From assembly GCF_000225505.1 (NCBI RefSeq), contig NZ_BACI01000099.1:88431-152430 (forward strand): a stretch of 64,000 nt of DNA, written 5' to 3'. Of the stretch, positions 20,101 through 29,020 are shown one piece after another (the first letter of the stretch is position 1; each line of letters begins with the position of its first letter). The position numbers and the translations under genes are program-made. The notes beneath the pieces are model-generated. The model was not told the origin of the DNA. It searched no databases and saw only the letters and a program-made list of their open reading frames with translations. The stretch is from Gordonia alkanivorans NBRC 16433 (GTDB lineage Bacteria > Actinomycetota > Actinomycetes > Mycobacteriales > Mycobacteriaceae).

Positions 20101-20753
20101 ATCTCCGAACCCAGCAGCATCGTGCCGGTCGTCTCGACCGTGACGTGGCTGATGATCGGGATCCGGCGACCCACCCGATCCATGGCGCGCTGCGCCGCGA
20201 TCACCGCGGCCTTCACCTGCAGCAGGTCCTGCGAGGTCTCGATGAGCACCGCGTCGGCGCCACCCTCGAGCATGCCGATGACGCATTCCTGGTAGGCGTC
20301 GCGGATCGTGGCGAACGTCGTGTGGCCGAGGCTCGGCAATTTGGTGCCGGGACCCATCGAGCCGAGGACGTAACGGCCGGTGCCGTCGGCGGACGGACCC
20401 ATCTCGTCGGCGACGCCGCGTGCGATCGCCGTGCCCTTGTAGGCCAGCTCGCGGATGCGGTCGGCGATGTCGTAGTCGCCGAGGTTCGACAGGTTGCAGC
20501 CGAACGTGTTGGTCTCCACGGCGTCGGCCCCGGCCTCGAAGTAGGCGCGATGGATGCCTTCGAGGACGTCGGGCCGGGTGTCGTTGAGGATCTCGTTGCA
20601 GCCCTCGAGGTTGTGGAAATCGTCGAGGGTGAGGTCCGCGGCCTGGAGCATCGTGCCCATCGCCCCGTCTCCGATCAGCACGCGCCGCGACATCGACGAC
20701 AGGAACGTCGTGTCGAAGTCGCTCGGTCGATGGCCGGAGTTTTCGAAGGACAT
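17163..20753 (-). CDS. metH: Cobalamin-dependent methionine synthase MetH
   Basis: The enzyme transfers a methyl group from 5-methyl-THF via cobalamin to homocysteine. At 1196 residues it is full length, with all four modules: a Hcy-binding barrel with Zn ligands ending FVGGCCGTTP (about 1-330), the pterin barrel (VIGERTNTNGSKAF onwards), a B12 cap and domain with DVHDIGKN carrying the axial His, and a SAM reactivation domain at the C-terminus. A highly charged Lys/Arg/Glu linker of about 45 residues joins the last two. The start ATG follows TACGCT by 7 nt (leaderless). No B12 riboswitch fits in the 51-bp upstream gap. Confidence 0.98.
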   Translation of the reverse strand: MSFENSGHRPSDFDTTFLSSMSRRVLIGDGAMGTMLQAADLTLDDFHNLEGCNEILNDTRPDVLEGIHRAYFEAGADAVETNTFGCNLSNLGDYDIADRIRELAYKGTAIARGVADEMGPSADGTGRYVLGSMGPGTKLPSLGHTTFATIRDAYQECVIGMLEGGADAVLIETSQDLLQVKAAVIAAQRAMDRVGRRIPIISHVTVETTGTMLLGSEIGAALAAIEPLGVDLIGLNCATGPAEMSEHLRYLSKHARIPVSVMPNAGLPVLGANGAEYPLTPEELAESMAQFVGEFGLSFVGGCCGTTPEHIRQVAEAVAQVTPATRTPEHESETSSLYTAVPFDQDASFLVIGERTNTNGSKAFREAMIAEDYQRCLDIAKDQTRDGAHMLDLNVDYVGRDGAADMTALASRFATSSTLPIMLDSTEPEVIRAGLEALGGRCAVNSVNYEDGDGPDSRFNKIMQLVVEHGAAVVALTIDEEGQARTADWKVSVAERLIADITGNWGLAEEDIIIDALTFPISTGQEEVRRDGIETIEAIRRLHETHPDVHFTLGISNISFGLNPAARQVLNSVFLHECVQAGLDTAIVHASKILPMARIPEEHRQVALDLVYDRRREGYDPLQKLMELFEGVSAASARESRAQELAKLPLFERLERRIVDGERNGLTDDLDEAMTQVPPLSIINDTLLSGMKTVGELFGSGQMQLPFVLQSAEVMKAAVAHLEPHMEATGEDGKGRIVLATVKGDVHDIGKNLVDIILSNNGYEVVNIGIKQPIATILDVAADKRVDVIGMSGLLVKSTVVMKENLEEINTRGLADEYPVLLGGAALTRSYVENDLSDVYEGDVHYARDAFEGLRLMDDIMARKRGGGPDPDSDEAKAEAAKTAERKARHERSKRIAAKRKAAEEPVEVPSRSDVAADNEIPTPPFWGSRIVKGVPIADYLQLLDERALFLGQWGLRGARGGDGPSYEELVESEGRPRLRYWIDRLATENILQHAAVVYGYYPAVSEGDTVHVLTEPDPDAPVRFSFSFPRQQRSRFLCIADFIQSREAAKAAGRVDVMPFQLVTMGQPIADFANKLFAEDAYRDYLEVHGIGVQLTEALAEYWHQRVRSELKFGDRSMDSEDPEHAQGFFDLEYRGARFSFGYGACPDLEDRAKMIELLEPERIGVQLSEELQLHPEQSTDAFVLHHPEAKYFNT

Positions 20754-20760
20754 GGTTGAC

Positions 20761-20798
20761 AGCGTAGTTCGCCCTCTCTGCGTGTTCGGTCGTAGGCT
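20761..20798. promoter_or_regulatory. Back-to-back leaderless promoters of metH and the PAC2 gene
   Basis: TACGCT on the minus strand (20766-20761) ends 7 nt before the metH ATG, and TAGGCT on the plus strand (20793-20798) ends 6 nt before the PAC2 GTG. The whole divergent control region is 51 bp, so the two -35 regions overlap. Confidence 0.65.
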
Positions 20799-20804
20799 GG
20801 TTCA

Positions 20805-21683
20805 GTGAACGCTGAGCAGATGTCGAACCTCCCCCAGCTGCGCAGACCCATTCTGCTCGCGGCCTTCGAGGGATGGAACGACGCCGGGGACGCCGCCAGC
20901 AGCGCCGTCGAGCACCTCGCCCTCGAGTGGGACGCTCGTCCGCTCGCCGACATCGACTCTGATGAATACTACGACTTCCAGGTCAACCGTCCCACGGTCA
21001 AGCAGGTGGACGGCGTGACCAGGCGTATCGAATGGCCGACGACGTCGATCTCGTACTGCAGTCCGCGCGGCGCCGACCGCGACATCGTGCTGGTCCGCGG
21101 CATCGAACCGAACATGCGGTGGCGCGCGTTCTGCGCCGAGATCGTCGATCTGGCCCAGGAGCTCGAGGTCGAGACCACCGTCATGCTGGGCGCACTGCTC
21201 GCCGACACCCCGCACACCCGCCCGGTGCCGGTCACCGGGACGGCCTACAGCGGTGAGTCGGCGGCCCGGTACAACCTCGCGGAGAGCCGCTACGAGGGCC
21301 CTACGGGCATCACCGGCGTGCTGCAGGACCTCTTCGTGCAGGCAGGCCTGCCCGCCGTGTCCTTCTGGGCCGCGGTGCCGCACTACGTGTCGACCCCGCC
21401 CAACCCGAAGGCCACCGTCGCGCTGCTGACACGCGTCGAGGAGGTCCTCGACATCGAGGTCCCGCTCAGCACCCTGCCCGAGCAGGCCGAGGAGTGGGAA
21501 CGCGCGGTCACCGAGATGACCGAGGACGACGAGGAGATCGCCGACTACGTCCGCGGGCTCGAGGAACGCGGCGACGCCGAGATGGATCCGGACGAGGTGA
21601 TGGCGAAGATCGACGGCGACGCCCTGGCCGCCGAGTTCGAGCGATATCTGAAGCGTCGCGGCCAGGGGCCGTTCAGCGCGTGA
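20805..21683 (+). CDS. PAC2 family protein (proteasome assembly chaperone-like)
   Basis: The 292-residue PAC2-domain protein is similar to Rv2125 of M. tuberculosis, which also lies beside metH. It contains LAAFEGWNDAGDAAS near the start and GPTGITGVLQDLF and PHYVSTPPNPKATVALL in the middle. The C-terminus is acidic (EMTEDDEEIADYV). PAC2 is named for eukaryotic proteasome assembly factors; the bacterial role is unknown. The GTG at 20805 is leaderless. Its stop overlaps the next start (GTGA). Confidence 0.9.
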   Translation: MNAEQMSNLPQLRRPILLAAFEGWNDAGDAASSAVEHLALEWDARPLADIDSDEYYDFQVNRPTVKQVDGVTRRIEWPTTSISYCSPRGADRDIVLVRGIEPNMRWRAFCAEIVDLAQELEVETTVMLGALLADTPHTRPVPVTGTAYSGESAARYNLAESRYEGPTGITGVLQDLFVQAGLPAVSFWAAVPHYVSTPPNPKATVALLTRVEEVLDIEVPLSTLPEQAEEWERAVTEMTEDDEEIADYVRGLEERGDAEMDPDEVMAKIDGDALAAEFERYLKRRGQGPFSA

Positions 21684-22786
21684 CGGCTCCCCGAAAGGCA
21701 GCGGCGAGCCGCGCCGCTGCCGTGGGTGCGGTGTGCATGTCCGTCGTGTCGGCCTGCGCCGCCACGTTTGTGACCCGCAACCTCACCTATGATCGCCGGG
21801 AGTCGTCCCTCCTCGCCTCGAGCGGGGTGACCTCACGGTCGGTCACCATGCCCGACGGCGCGGTGATCGGCTACGGCGAGGGCCCACCGGGCGGCGCGCC
21901 GCTCCTCCTCATCCCCGGACAGCAGGTCTCCTGGACCGACTACGCGTCCGTGCTCGGCGCGCTGTCGGACAACTGGCACGTCTTCGCGGTGGACTGCTTC
22001 GGGCACGGTGGGTCCACCAAGGATCCGGCGCACTATCCGGCTCTACGGCAGACCACGGCACTCACCTGGTTCATCGAGTCGGTCGTCGGAACGCCCGCGG
22101 TGGTGGCCGGGCACTCGTCGGGCGGGCTCCTCGCCGCACGCCTGGCAGCCGACTCCCCCGACCTGGTCCGCGCCGTCCTCATCGAGGACGCACCGTTCTT
22201 CGCCACCGAACCCGACCGCGCACCGGGCACCTTCGCATGGCTCGACGGCTTCCGGCCCATGCACGAGTTCCTGGCCACCCGCCACGACGCGTCGATGACC
22301 TGGACGCGCCACTGGGTGCGCCACAGTCACCTACGAACGCTGTTCGGCGACAAGGGCTGGACGCGTCTGGTCCGCGACCCGGTGGAGCGCCGGCTCGACC
22401 GCGATCCGCACCGAATCCCGCCTCTCTGGTGGCTGCCGCCGACGATGAACCGGGCCCTCGCCCTGACCGCCTGCCTGCAGGACGGCACCGGCGACTACGA
22501 CCTCCGCTACGGCGAGATGTTCTACGACAACACGTGGTTCGACGGCTTCGACCAGACCGAGACCCTCACGAGGGTCCGCGCACCCGCGACGCTGCTGCAC
22601 GCGACCGTGCACGAGCAGGACGGCGTTCTGCTCGGGGCGATGACACACGACGACGCACGTCGTGCCCATGTCCTGATGCCGGACTGCCTACTCGTCGACC
22701 GGATCCCGGCCGGGCACGACATCCATCGGCAGCGTCCGGCGCTGTTCGTCGACTCGATCAACGCCCTGAGCGGACGGATCAGGTGA
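21680..22786 (+). CDS. Exported alpha/beta hydrolase, possible lipoprotein
   Basis: The 368-residue protein has an N-terminal hydrophobic segment ending VVSACAAT, where V-S-A-C could be a lipobox, so it may be lipid-anchored. The hydrolase fold follows: LLLIPGQQVSW (oxyanion), VFAVDCFGHGGS, the nucleophile elbow VAGHSSGGLLA and a C-terminal AGHDIHRQ with the catalytic His. The start GTG is embedded in the PAC2 stop, indicating translational coupling. The pairing of a PAC2 protein with a secreted hydrolase has no obvious functional reading. Confidence 0.8.
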   Translation: MTAPRKAAASRAAAVGAVCMSVVSACAATFVTRNLTYDRRESSLLASSGVTSRSVTMPDGAVIGYGEGPPGGAPLLLIPGQQVSWTDYASVLGALSDNWHVFAVDCFGHGGSTKDPAHYPALRQTTALTWFIESVVGTPAVVAGHSSGGLLAARLAADSPDLVRAVLIEDAPFFATEPDRAPGTFAWLDGFRPMHEFLATRHDASMTWTRHWVRHSHLRTLFGDKGWTRLVRDPVERRLDRDPHRIPPLWWLPPTMNRALALTACLQDGTGDYDLRYGEMFYDNTWFDGFDQTETLTRVRAPATLLHATVHEQDGVLLGAMTHDDARRAHVLMPDCLLVDRIPAGHDIHRQRPALFVDSINALSGRIR

Positions 22787-22799
22787 GCGACGGCCCGGG

Positions 22800-23108
22800 T
22801 CAGCCGATCTTCTCGATGGAGACGACCGGCGTGGTGATCCGCCACGTCCGGACGTCGGGATCGTCAGCGGCCCGCACCCAGAACTGAGCCGATTCGCCGA
22901 GCCGGCAGGACTTCACCCCGAGCAGCGGGATGTCCTCCGAATCACGGCGCAGCCGACTGACGGTCCAGTCCTCGCTGTCCGTGCCGCCGACACCGGGAGC
23001 ACGCAACAGCGTCATCTCCCCGAAGTCGAGGAGGTAGGTGGATGTCCGGGTGACCACGGTGAACACCCCGGAGTCGGTGTCTGGTCTGATCTCTTGCACG
23101 CGCGCCAC
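22800..23108 (-). CDS. Hypothetical protein (102 aa)
   Basis: A small soluble protein of unknown family, beta-rich by appearance (FTVVTRTSTYLLDFG, WRITTPVVSIEKIG). It has one short charged stretch and a single Cys. No signal peptide or membrane segment. The GTG at 23108 is chosen because TACAGT ends exactly 6 nt upstream (leaderless); a longer frame to 23138 lacks support. It is convergent with the hydrolase gene, 13 nt apart. Confidence 0.65.
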   Translation of the reverse strand: MARVQEIRPDTDSGVFTVVTRTSTYLLDFGEMTLLRAPGVGGTDSEDWTVSRLRRDSEDIPLLGVKSCRLGESAQFWVRAADDPDVRTWRITTPVVSIEKIG

Positions 23109-23198
23109 GAGAGCACTGTACCCAGAGCGGCCACTCACTGTTCGCCCCGTACAACCCGCCCGACGTTTGCCGGCATCCGGAGAACGCCGGCGACCGGA

Positions 23199-24449
23199 TC
23201 AGTCCTGACGGGTCGCCGGGATGCCGAGCAGCGCGTCGACCGCGGCCGCGAGTGTCGCGGGCGCCGCCGCCGACGAGCCGATGCCGCTGCGCACATCGGC
23301 GCACCAGGCGTCCACTGCGGCAAGCGCTTTCGGGGTGTCGAGATCGTCGGCGAGATGCTGGCGGACACGCGCGATCACATCTGCCGCGTCGGGTCCGGTG
23401 GGTGCGGCGAACGCGGTACGCCACCGGTCGAGACGTTCGACGGCGGTGTCGAGCACCGACTGGGTCCACATGCGGTCGCCGCGGTAGTGGTCGGCGAGCA
23501 GCGCCAGACGGATCGCGGCCGGGTCGACGCCCTCGCGTCGCAGAACCGACACGAACACCAGGTTGCCGCGGCTCTTCGACATCTTCTCGCCGTCGAGGCC
23601 GACCATGCCGGTGTGCACGTAGTGGCGGGCGAAGCGTCGCGAATCGGTGAGCGCCTCACCGTGGGCGGCCGAGAACTCGTGGTGCGGGAAGATCAGATCG
23701 TTGCCGCCGCCCTGGATGTCGAACTCGATACCGAGCCGGTTCAGTGCGATCGCCGAGCATTCGATGTGCCAGCCCGGACGTCCCGGACCGAACGGCGAGT
23801 CCCACGAAGGCTCGCCCTCCCGCTTCGCACGCCACAGAAGGGCGTCGAGCGGGTCACGCTTGCCGGCACGGTCGGGGTCGCCGCCGCGCTCGGCGAAGAA
23901 CCGCGCCATGGTCTCCCGGTCGTAGCCGGACTCGTAGCCGAACTGCTCGGTGGCGTCGGTCCGGAAGTAGACGTCGGGGTACTCCGCATCGTCGACGGTG
24001 TAGGCGGCACCCGAGGCGAGCAGCTTCTCGACGACCTCGATGACCTCGCCGATCGACTCGACGGCACCGATGTAGTCGCGCGGCGGCAGCACGCGTAGGG
24101 CGGTCATGTCATCGCGGAAGAGCTGGGTCTCCCGCGCGCCGAGGTCGCGCCAGTCGACTCCGTCGCGGTCGGCGCGCTCGAACAGCGGGTCGTCGACGTC
24201 GGTGACGTTCTGCACGTAGTGCACGTCGTGTCCCTGGTCCCGCAGGACGCGGTTCACCTGATCGAAGGTCAGATACGTGGCGGCATGGCCGAGGTGGGTG
24301 GCGTCGTACGGGGTGATCCCGCAGACATACATGGTGGCGGTCCGTCCGGGGGTCACCGGACGCACCGCACGGTCGGCGGTGTCATAGAGACGAAGGGCAG
24401 GCCCCTCGCCGGGTACCTCCGGAAGTTCCACATCGGGCCACGACTGCAT
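23199..24449 (-). CDS. mshC: Mycothiol ligase MshC (cysteine:GlcN-Ins ligase)
   Basis: The enzyme joins cysteine to glucosaminyl-inositol with ATP in mycothiol synthesis. The 416-residue product is a cysteinyl-tRNA-synthetase paralogue with Zn-binding Cys in [16 protein letters not shown] (HIGH equivalent), GWHIECS, and the KMSKS loop as EKMSKSRGN. It is shorter than true CysS, lacking the anticodon-binding end. The ATG at 24449 (MQSWPDV) matches the known N-terminus of M. tuberculosis MshC. TACAGT lies 7 nt before it (leaderless). An upstream in-frame start at 24488 is less likely. Confidence 0.95.
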   Translation of the reverse strand: MQSWPDVELPEVPGEGPALRLYDTADRAVRPVTPGRTATMYVCGITPYDATHLGHAATYLTFDQVNRVLRDQGHDVHYVQNVTDVDDPLFERADRDGVDWRDLGARETQLFRDDMTALRVLPPRDYIGAVESIGEVIEVVEKLLASGAAYTVDDAEYPDVYFRTDATEQFGYESGYDRETMARFFAERGGDPDRAGKRDPLDALLWRAKREGEPSWDSPFGPGRPGWHIECSAIALNRLGIEFDIQGGGNDLIFPHHEFSAAHGEALTDSRRFARHYVHTGMVGLDGEKMSKSRGNLVFVSVLRREGVDPAAIRLALLADHYRGDRMWTQSVLDTAVERLDRWRTAFAAPTGPDAADVIARVRQHLADDLDTPKALAAVDAWCADVRSGIGSSAAAPATLAAAVDALLGIPATRQD

Positions 24450-24537
24450 GCCGTCCACTGTATTGCCCACGGACCGCGAGGTGTTCACGGCCCGGTCCCA
24501 GCCTGCGTGGGCCGGCGACGCGGATCACAGTATGACG

Positions 24538-25413
24538 TCAGAACGGTGGCCACGGGATCGGCCGGTGCCCCGGCGGGAGTGGCATGGTCTCGCTCTCGGC
24601 GATGACGACCGCCCGGACCGTGAGTGCGTCGACCTCGTCGGCGGTGATGTGACGCTGCAGCTCGTCGCGCAGCGTGCACCCGTCGGTCTCCAGCTTCTCC
24701 GCCAGTTCGGCAACGTCGGCGACCAGGTGTCCGGGCACCTTCTCCCCCGCCCAACCCCACAGGACGGTCCGGAGCTTGTCTTCGGAGTGCAGGCAGATGC
24801 CGTGGTCGATGCCGTAGACACCGCCGTCGAGACCCTCGAGGACGTGGCCGCCCTTCCGGTCGGCGTTGTTCAGGACGACGTCGAGCACCGCCAGGCGCTG
24901 GAGTCTCGGGTCGTCGGCGTGGACGAGCACGACGGGTTCGCCGTACGGGTCGTAGGCCTGCAGGACGGCGAAGAAGCCGGTCGGCACCGTGTCGACCGGG
25001 CACAGGTCCACCAGGTCGATCCGCGGCTGGTTCTCGACGGGCGGGTGTTCGGTGTTGTCCGGCGTCTCGACCCAGCGCTGGACCATCCCCGGACCGACCG
25101 GCCCGTCCCGGTGGATGGTCGTCGGGATGGCACCCCAGCCGAGGGCCTCCGAGATCAGGTACGACGCGACCTCGCGGCCGGCCAACGTGCCGTCCGGGAA
25201 GTCCCAGAGCGGGACCTCGCCGCGGATCGGCTTGTACACGCAGCGGACCGACTGTTCGTCGAGCACGGCGTCGCACACCAGGGTGGCGTTGCTCGCCGAC
25301 GGAATCCGGCCGAGGATGGTCAGCTCACCGTCGCGGAGGATGTCGAGCGATGACACCTCGGTCGGCACCGGGTCCGAGGGCTCGGGTTGCGGACTCGCGG
25401 CCTCCGTCGTCAA
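24538..25413 (-). CDS. SCO1664-family protein (PI3/4-kinase-like fold)
   Basis: The roughly 291-residue protein belongs to an actinobacterial family of unknown function that sits beside DUF3090 and a histidine phosphatase. It has kinase-like motifs: CVYKPIRGE (ATP-binding Lys), VVLNNADRKGGHVL (catalytic Asp/Asn) and VYGIDHGICL (metal-binding Asp). Kinase or AMPylase activity is possible but untested. The start is uncertain: TTG at 25413 has AGGGG upstream and follows the DUF3090 stop by 16 nt. A longer frame to 25533 runs back inside DUF3090. Confidence 0.8.
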   Translation of the reverse strand: MTTEAASPQPEPSDPVPTEVSSLDILRDGELTILGRIPSASNATLVCDAVLDEQSVRCVYKPIRGEVPLWDFPDGTLAGREVASYLISEALGWGAIPTTIHRDGPVGPGMVQRWVETPDNTEHPPVENQPRIDLVDLCPVDTVPTGFFAVLQAYDPYGEPVVLVHADDPRLQRLAVLDVVLNNADRKGGHVLEGLDGGVYGIDHGICLHSEDKLRTVLWGWAGEKVPGHLVADVAELAEKLETDGCTLRDELQRHITADEVDALTVRAVVIAESETMPLPPGHRPIPWPPF

Positions 25414-25429
25414 CGACCGTGCCCCTGTC

Positions 25430-26137
25430 TCACGCCTGCGAGGGTCCGGACGTGCCCGGATCCTCGTCGTCAGGATCCTCCGGGTCGTCGTCGTCCTCGT
25501 CGACGAGGAAGCTCGGATCGGTTTGCGCCGCAAGGCTGTTGAACACCTCGGGGTCGATGAAGTCGATCGACTTGCTCAGCTGCGCATCACGCTTGTAGCC
25601 GTTGGTGCGAACGCACAGGTGGCCTTCGGGGTCGAGCGGTTCGCTGCACAGCGGGCACGGCTGGCGGCCGGCCGAGATCACCTTCGACGACCGGGCGGCG
25701 AATTCCCGTGCGGCCGTGGTGGTCAGGAACACACGCACCGCGTCGGGTCCCTCGTCGGTGTCGTCGAGTACGACGCTCTCGTCGAACTCCCCCTCGGTGA
25801 TGGCGAGGAGTTCCACGACGACGGCCTCGGACTCGGCGTCCCAGCCCAATCCCATGGTGCCGACCCGGAACTCGGCGTCGACGGGCATGACGAGCGGGCT
25901 CAGGTCGCCGACCCGATCGGTCGCCGGCGGGATCGGCGTCCCGAACCGGCGATGGATCTCGTCGAGCAGCGCACCGATCCGGTCCGCGAGGATCTGGACC
26001 TGCTGCTTCTCGAGCATCACGCTGATGATGCGGGTCTCGTGGACGGCCTGGAGGTAGAACGTGCGGTCACCGGGTTGCCCGATCGTGCCGGCGACGAACC
26101 GGTCCGGGCTGCGGAACACGTGGATCGCTCGGGACAT
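25430..26137 (-). CDS. DUF3090 family protein
   Basis: The 235-residue protein of unknown function is conserved in actinobacteria. The N-terminal MSRAIHVFRSPDRFVAGTIG is the family hallmark. A CPLC...HLC cluster near residue 170 looks like a small metal site, and the C-terminus is a low-complexity acidic tail (DEDDDDPEDPDDED). The start ATG at 26137 has a near-perfect AAGGAGGTG. It is followed directly by the SCO1664-like gene, which shares its genomic neighbourhood across actinobacteria. Confidence 0.92.
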   Translation of the reverse strand: MSRAIHVFRSPDRFVAGTIGQPGDRTFYLQAVHETRIISVMLEKQQVQILADRIGALLDEIHRRFGTPIPPATDRVGDLSPLVMPVDAEFRVGTMGLGWDAESEAVVVELLAITEGEFDESVVLDDTDEGPDAVRVFLTTTAAREFAARSSKVISAGRQPCPLCSEPLDPEGHLCVRTNGYKRDAQLSKSIDFIDPEVFNSLAAQTDPSFLVDEDDDDPEDPDDEDPGTSGPSQA

Positions 26138-26162
26138 CACACCTCCTTGATTGTTGAGTTCA

Positions 26163-26900
26163 TTATCCCGATGTCGCCGGGATCGTCGCAGTGGCACCGG
26201 TGTCCCCGCCCACGACGGCGTCGTCGGAGGACTGCTGGTCGTCGCCGGTGGGCGGACGCGGGGTCGGTATCGAGAGCTTCTGGGTGTTGTTGACGGTGTG
26301 CACGTACGGACGCGACGAGGCGTAGCGGATCACGCTGATCGACGCCGGTTCGACGACGATGCGCTGGAAGGCGTCGAGATGGCTGCCCATGGCGTCGGCG
26401 ACGATCGACTTGATGACGTCGCCGTGCGAACACGCGACCCACACCCCGGAACCGTCCGGCCCGCCGTAGACGCGGTCGAGTTCGCGAATGGCGCGCACCG
26501 CCCGCGCCTGGACGTCGGCGAGACCCTCGCCGTCGGGGAAGACCGCGGCCGACGGCTGCTGCTGCACGACCTTCCAGAGCGGCTCGGAGAGCAGCTCGGA
26601 GATCGAACGTCCGGTCCAGCCGCCGTAGTCGACCTCGGCGAGGTCGTCGACGACGACCTCCGGCGGGCGGTCGCCGTTGGTGCCGAGTGCGGCGAGTAGC
26701 GGTGCGACGGTCTCCGCACAGCGGTCGAGCGGCGAACGCACGATCGCCCTGATCTCGGCGAGGTGGTCGCCGAGGCGGCTCACGAGGTCGTCGGCCTGTT
26801 CACGGCCCCGGTCGTCGAGGTGGACTCCGGGGCTACGACCGGCGAGCACACCCGAGGTGTTCGCCGTCGAACGGCCGTGCCGGAGAAGGATCACGGTCAT
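26163..26900 (-). CDS. Histidine phosphatase family protein (MSMEG_4193 type)
   Basis: The 245-residue phosphoglycerate mutase-like protein begins MTVILLRHGRS, with the RHG catalytic motif. It continues with VRSPLDRCAET and the second catalytic His in VACSHGDVIKS, so the active site is intact. It corresponds to Rv2135c. The substrate is not known. The start ATG at 26900 follows TATGGT by 6 nt (leaderless). It is 25 nt upstream of DUF3090 on the same strand, making a three-gene set with it and the SCO1664-like protein. Confidence 0.9.
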   Translation of the reverse strand: MTVILLRHGRSTANTSGVLAGRSPGVHLDDRGREQADDLVSRLGDHLAEIRAIVRSPLDRCAETVAPLLAALGTNGDRPPEVVVDDLAEVDYGGWTGRSISELLSEPLWKVVQQQPSAAVFPDGEGLADVQARAVRAIRELDRVYGGPDGSGVWVACSHGDVIKSIVADAMGSHLDAFQRIVVEPASISVIRYASSRPYVHTVNNTQKLSIPTPRPPTGDDQQSSDDAVVGGDTGATATIPATSG

Positions 26901-26958
26901 GCCACAACCATAGGCATGTGCGCAGGCGACCCGCACACGACGAGGACCGCCGCGAACG

Positions 26959-27801
26959 TCAGGTCGCGGAGATGGCGCCGGTGGACAGCAGGATGATCAG
27001 GAAGACACCGAGGACCACGCGGTAAGCGCCGAACCAGTTCATCGAGTGATTGCTGACGAACTTCAGCAACCAGGCGATGGCGGCATATCCGACGATGAAC
27101 GCGACGATCGTCGCGACCAGCAACTGGGGCCCGGTGGCCTCCATGCCCTCGCCGCTCGGATTGAACGCGTCCGGGAGGCTGAACAGGCCGGAGGCCGTCA
27201 CCGCGGGGATGGCCAGCAGGAACGAGAACCGGAACGCGGCCTCGCGTTCGAGGCCGAGGAACAGACCCGCGCTGGCGGTCGCACCCGATCGGGAGACCCC
27301 GGGGATCAAGGCCATGCACTGTGCGCCGCCCATCACCAGACCGTCGCGCAGCGTCAGCTTCTCGAGCGGGCGCTGCTTCTTGCCGTAGCGTTCGGCCAGC
27401 CAGAAGACACCGGCGAAGACGATCAGCATGATCGCCACCAGCCACAGGTTGCGGCCGGTGGTGCGTATCTGGTCCTTGAGGACGAAGCCGATGATGCCGA
27501 TCGGGATGGTCGCGAGGATCACATACCAGCCGATGCGGTAGTCGAGGCTGCGCTCCTCCGCGTGGAACAGGCCACGGAACCAGGCCGCGATGATGCGGAC
27601 GATGTCCTTGGCGAAGAACAACAGTACGGCCGCCTCGGTGCCGAGCTGGGTGACCGCGGTGAACGACGCCCCGGCGTCCTCGCCGAACATCAGTTCCGAG
27701 GCGATACGGAGATGCCCGGACGACGAGATCGGCAGGAACTCGGTGAGACCCTGCAGCGCCCCGAGGACGATCGATTGGGTCCAGGTCATGGTGTCGGTCA
27801 C
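26959..27801 (-). CDS. uppP: Undecaprenyl-diphosphatase UppP/BacA
   Basis: The integral membrane phosphatase recycles undecaprenyl pyrophosphate for peptidoglycan and other wall polymers. The 280-residue product has the two family motifs: [14 protein letters not shown] with catalytic Glu and Ser/His, and [15 protein letters not shown] with the catalytic Arg. About eight hydrophobic segments follow. The GTG at 27801 lies 8 nt after TAGCAT; an ATG at 27789 is possible. A longer frame to 27903 would overlap the divergent lipoprotein gene. Confidence 0.95.
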   Translation of the reverse strand: MTDTMTWTQSIVLGALQGLTEFLPISSSGHLRIASELMFGEDAGASFTAVTQLGTEAAVLLFFAKDIVRIIAAWFRGLFHAEERSLDYRIGWYVILATIPIGIIGFVLKDQIRTTGRNLWLVAIMLIVFAGVFWLAERYGKKQRPLEKLTLRDGLVMGGAQCMALIPGVSRSGATASAGLFLGLEREAAFRFSFLLAIPAVTASGLFSLPDAFNPSGEGMEATGPQLLVATIVAFIVGYAAIAWLLKFVSNHSMNWFGAYRVVLGVFLIILLSTGAISAT

Positions 27802-27901
27802 GGCGCCCGATGCTACGCGGCGACCCGCCCGCCGACCCGGCTCGGCGACACGCGTCGACCCGCCTGAGCATCGCGCGCGACCGGTCACGCAAGATGGGTC
27901 C

Positions 27902-29020
27902 ATGCACTCGTCTCGACGACCGCGCCCCCGTCACCAGCCCCCGAGAGGTCTCGCACGGTTGCGGCGCCCGGTCGCCGCGGCGGCGACCCTCGCCGTGGGT
28001 GTGGCGATGATCACGGCATGCGGGTCCGACGAATCCGGCACCCCCGACGTCCCGACCGTCGCTCCGGCGACCGCGGTCGAGGCGCCCGCGACCTCCGAGC
28101 CGGCCGGCCTGACGGTCCCCGCACCCGCCGGCTCCCGGGCACTCGCCTCCTCGGGTCGCACGGTCGCCGTAGTCTCGCCGGACGGCAGCCGACTGCTCCG
28201 CTTCGACGCCGCCACGATGACCGCGCCACCCACCCCGATCCAGGTGCCGGGCCTGACCGCGCTCGCCGCGGACACCGACGGCGGCTACCTCGGTGTCGGA
28301 CCGGGTTCGCTGGTCGTCGTTGATGCCGAGGGCCGGGCCCGTACCACCGGAATCGACACCGACGAACCGACCGCGGTCGTGCGCGCCGCGTCCGGTGAGA
28401 TCGTCGTGGGAACCGCCGACGGCCGGGTCCTGATCTACGACGCCGGGTCCGAGAACGGTGAGTTCCAGAAGAAGCACGACCTGCGCGAGTTCGTCCGTGT
28501 GGACTCGCTCACCGCGGCCCCGGCATCGGCTGAGGGCCTCGACGGCCAGGTCGTCGTCCTCGACCGTGCACAGTCGTCGGTGACCCCGATCGACCCGGAG
28601 TCGGGCGAGACCGGGCCTGCCCTACGTGCGGGCAACGGCGCCACGACCTCGACGGTCGACCGATTCGGGCGCATCCTGGTCGCGAACACCCGCGACGGCG
28701 AGATCCTCGGATTCTTCGGGTCACCGCTGGTCATGCGATTCCGCTACCCGGTGGCCGATGGCCCGTACGCCGTAGACTACGACGACACCCGAAACCTGCT
28801 CTGGGTGTCGACAACCGGGAACAACGAGGTGGTTGCGTATGACCTGGCCGACGGCGAGCCGACCGAGATGCAGCGGTTCGCGTCCGTGGTCCAGCCGGAC
28901 ACCATCACCGTCGACGATGCGGGCACCGTCTATGTCCTCTCGGCACGCGACGGCAAACTCCAGGTCGTCCCGCCGCCCGGCACCCCTCTCGGTGTCACGG
29001 CGGTCGAGCCCGGTCGGTGA
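27902..29020 (+). CDS. Lipoprotein with beta-propeller-like domain (LppL-like)
   Basis: The 372-residue exported protein has a basic N-terminus, a hydrophobic stretch and the lipobox ITAC (Cys about residue 40). A Thr/Pro/Ala-rich linker and repeated beta-propeller-like units follow ([46 protein letters not shown]). It corresponds in position to Rv2138 (lppL). The function is unknown. Divergent from uppP; the stop overlaps the start of the DUF5703 gene. Confidence 0.88.
   Translation: MHSSRRPRPRHQPPRGLARLRRPVAAAATLAVGVAMITACGSDESGTPDVPTVAPATAVEAPATSEPAGLTVPAPAGSRALASSGRTVAVVSPDGSRLLRFDAATMTAPPTPIQVPGLTALAADTDGGYLGVGPGSLVVVDAEGRARTTGIDTDEPTAVVRAASGEIVVGTADGRVLIYDAGSENGEFQKKHDLREFVRVDSLTAAPASAEGLDGQVVVLDRAQSSVTPIDPESGETGPALRAGNGATTSTVDRFGRILVANTRDGEILGFFGSPLVMRFRYPVADGPYAVDYDDTRNLLWVSTTGNNEVVAYDLADGEPTEMQRFASVVQPDTITVDDAGTVYVLSARDGKLQVVPPPGTPLGVTAVEPGR

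Noticed and set aside
23199..24488. Cysteinyl-tRNA synthetase
   Set aside because: Too short and without the anticodon-binding end; N-terminus and neighbourhood match MshC.
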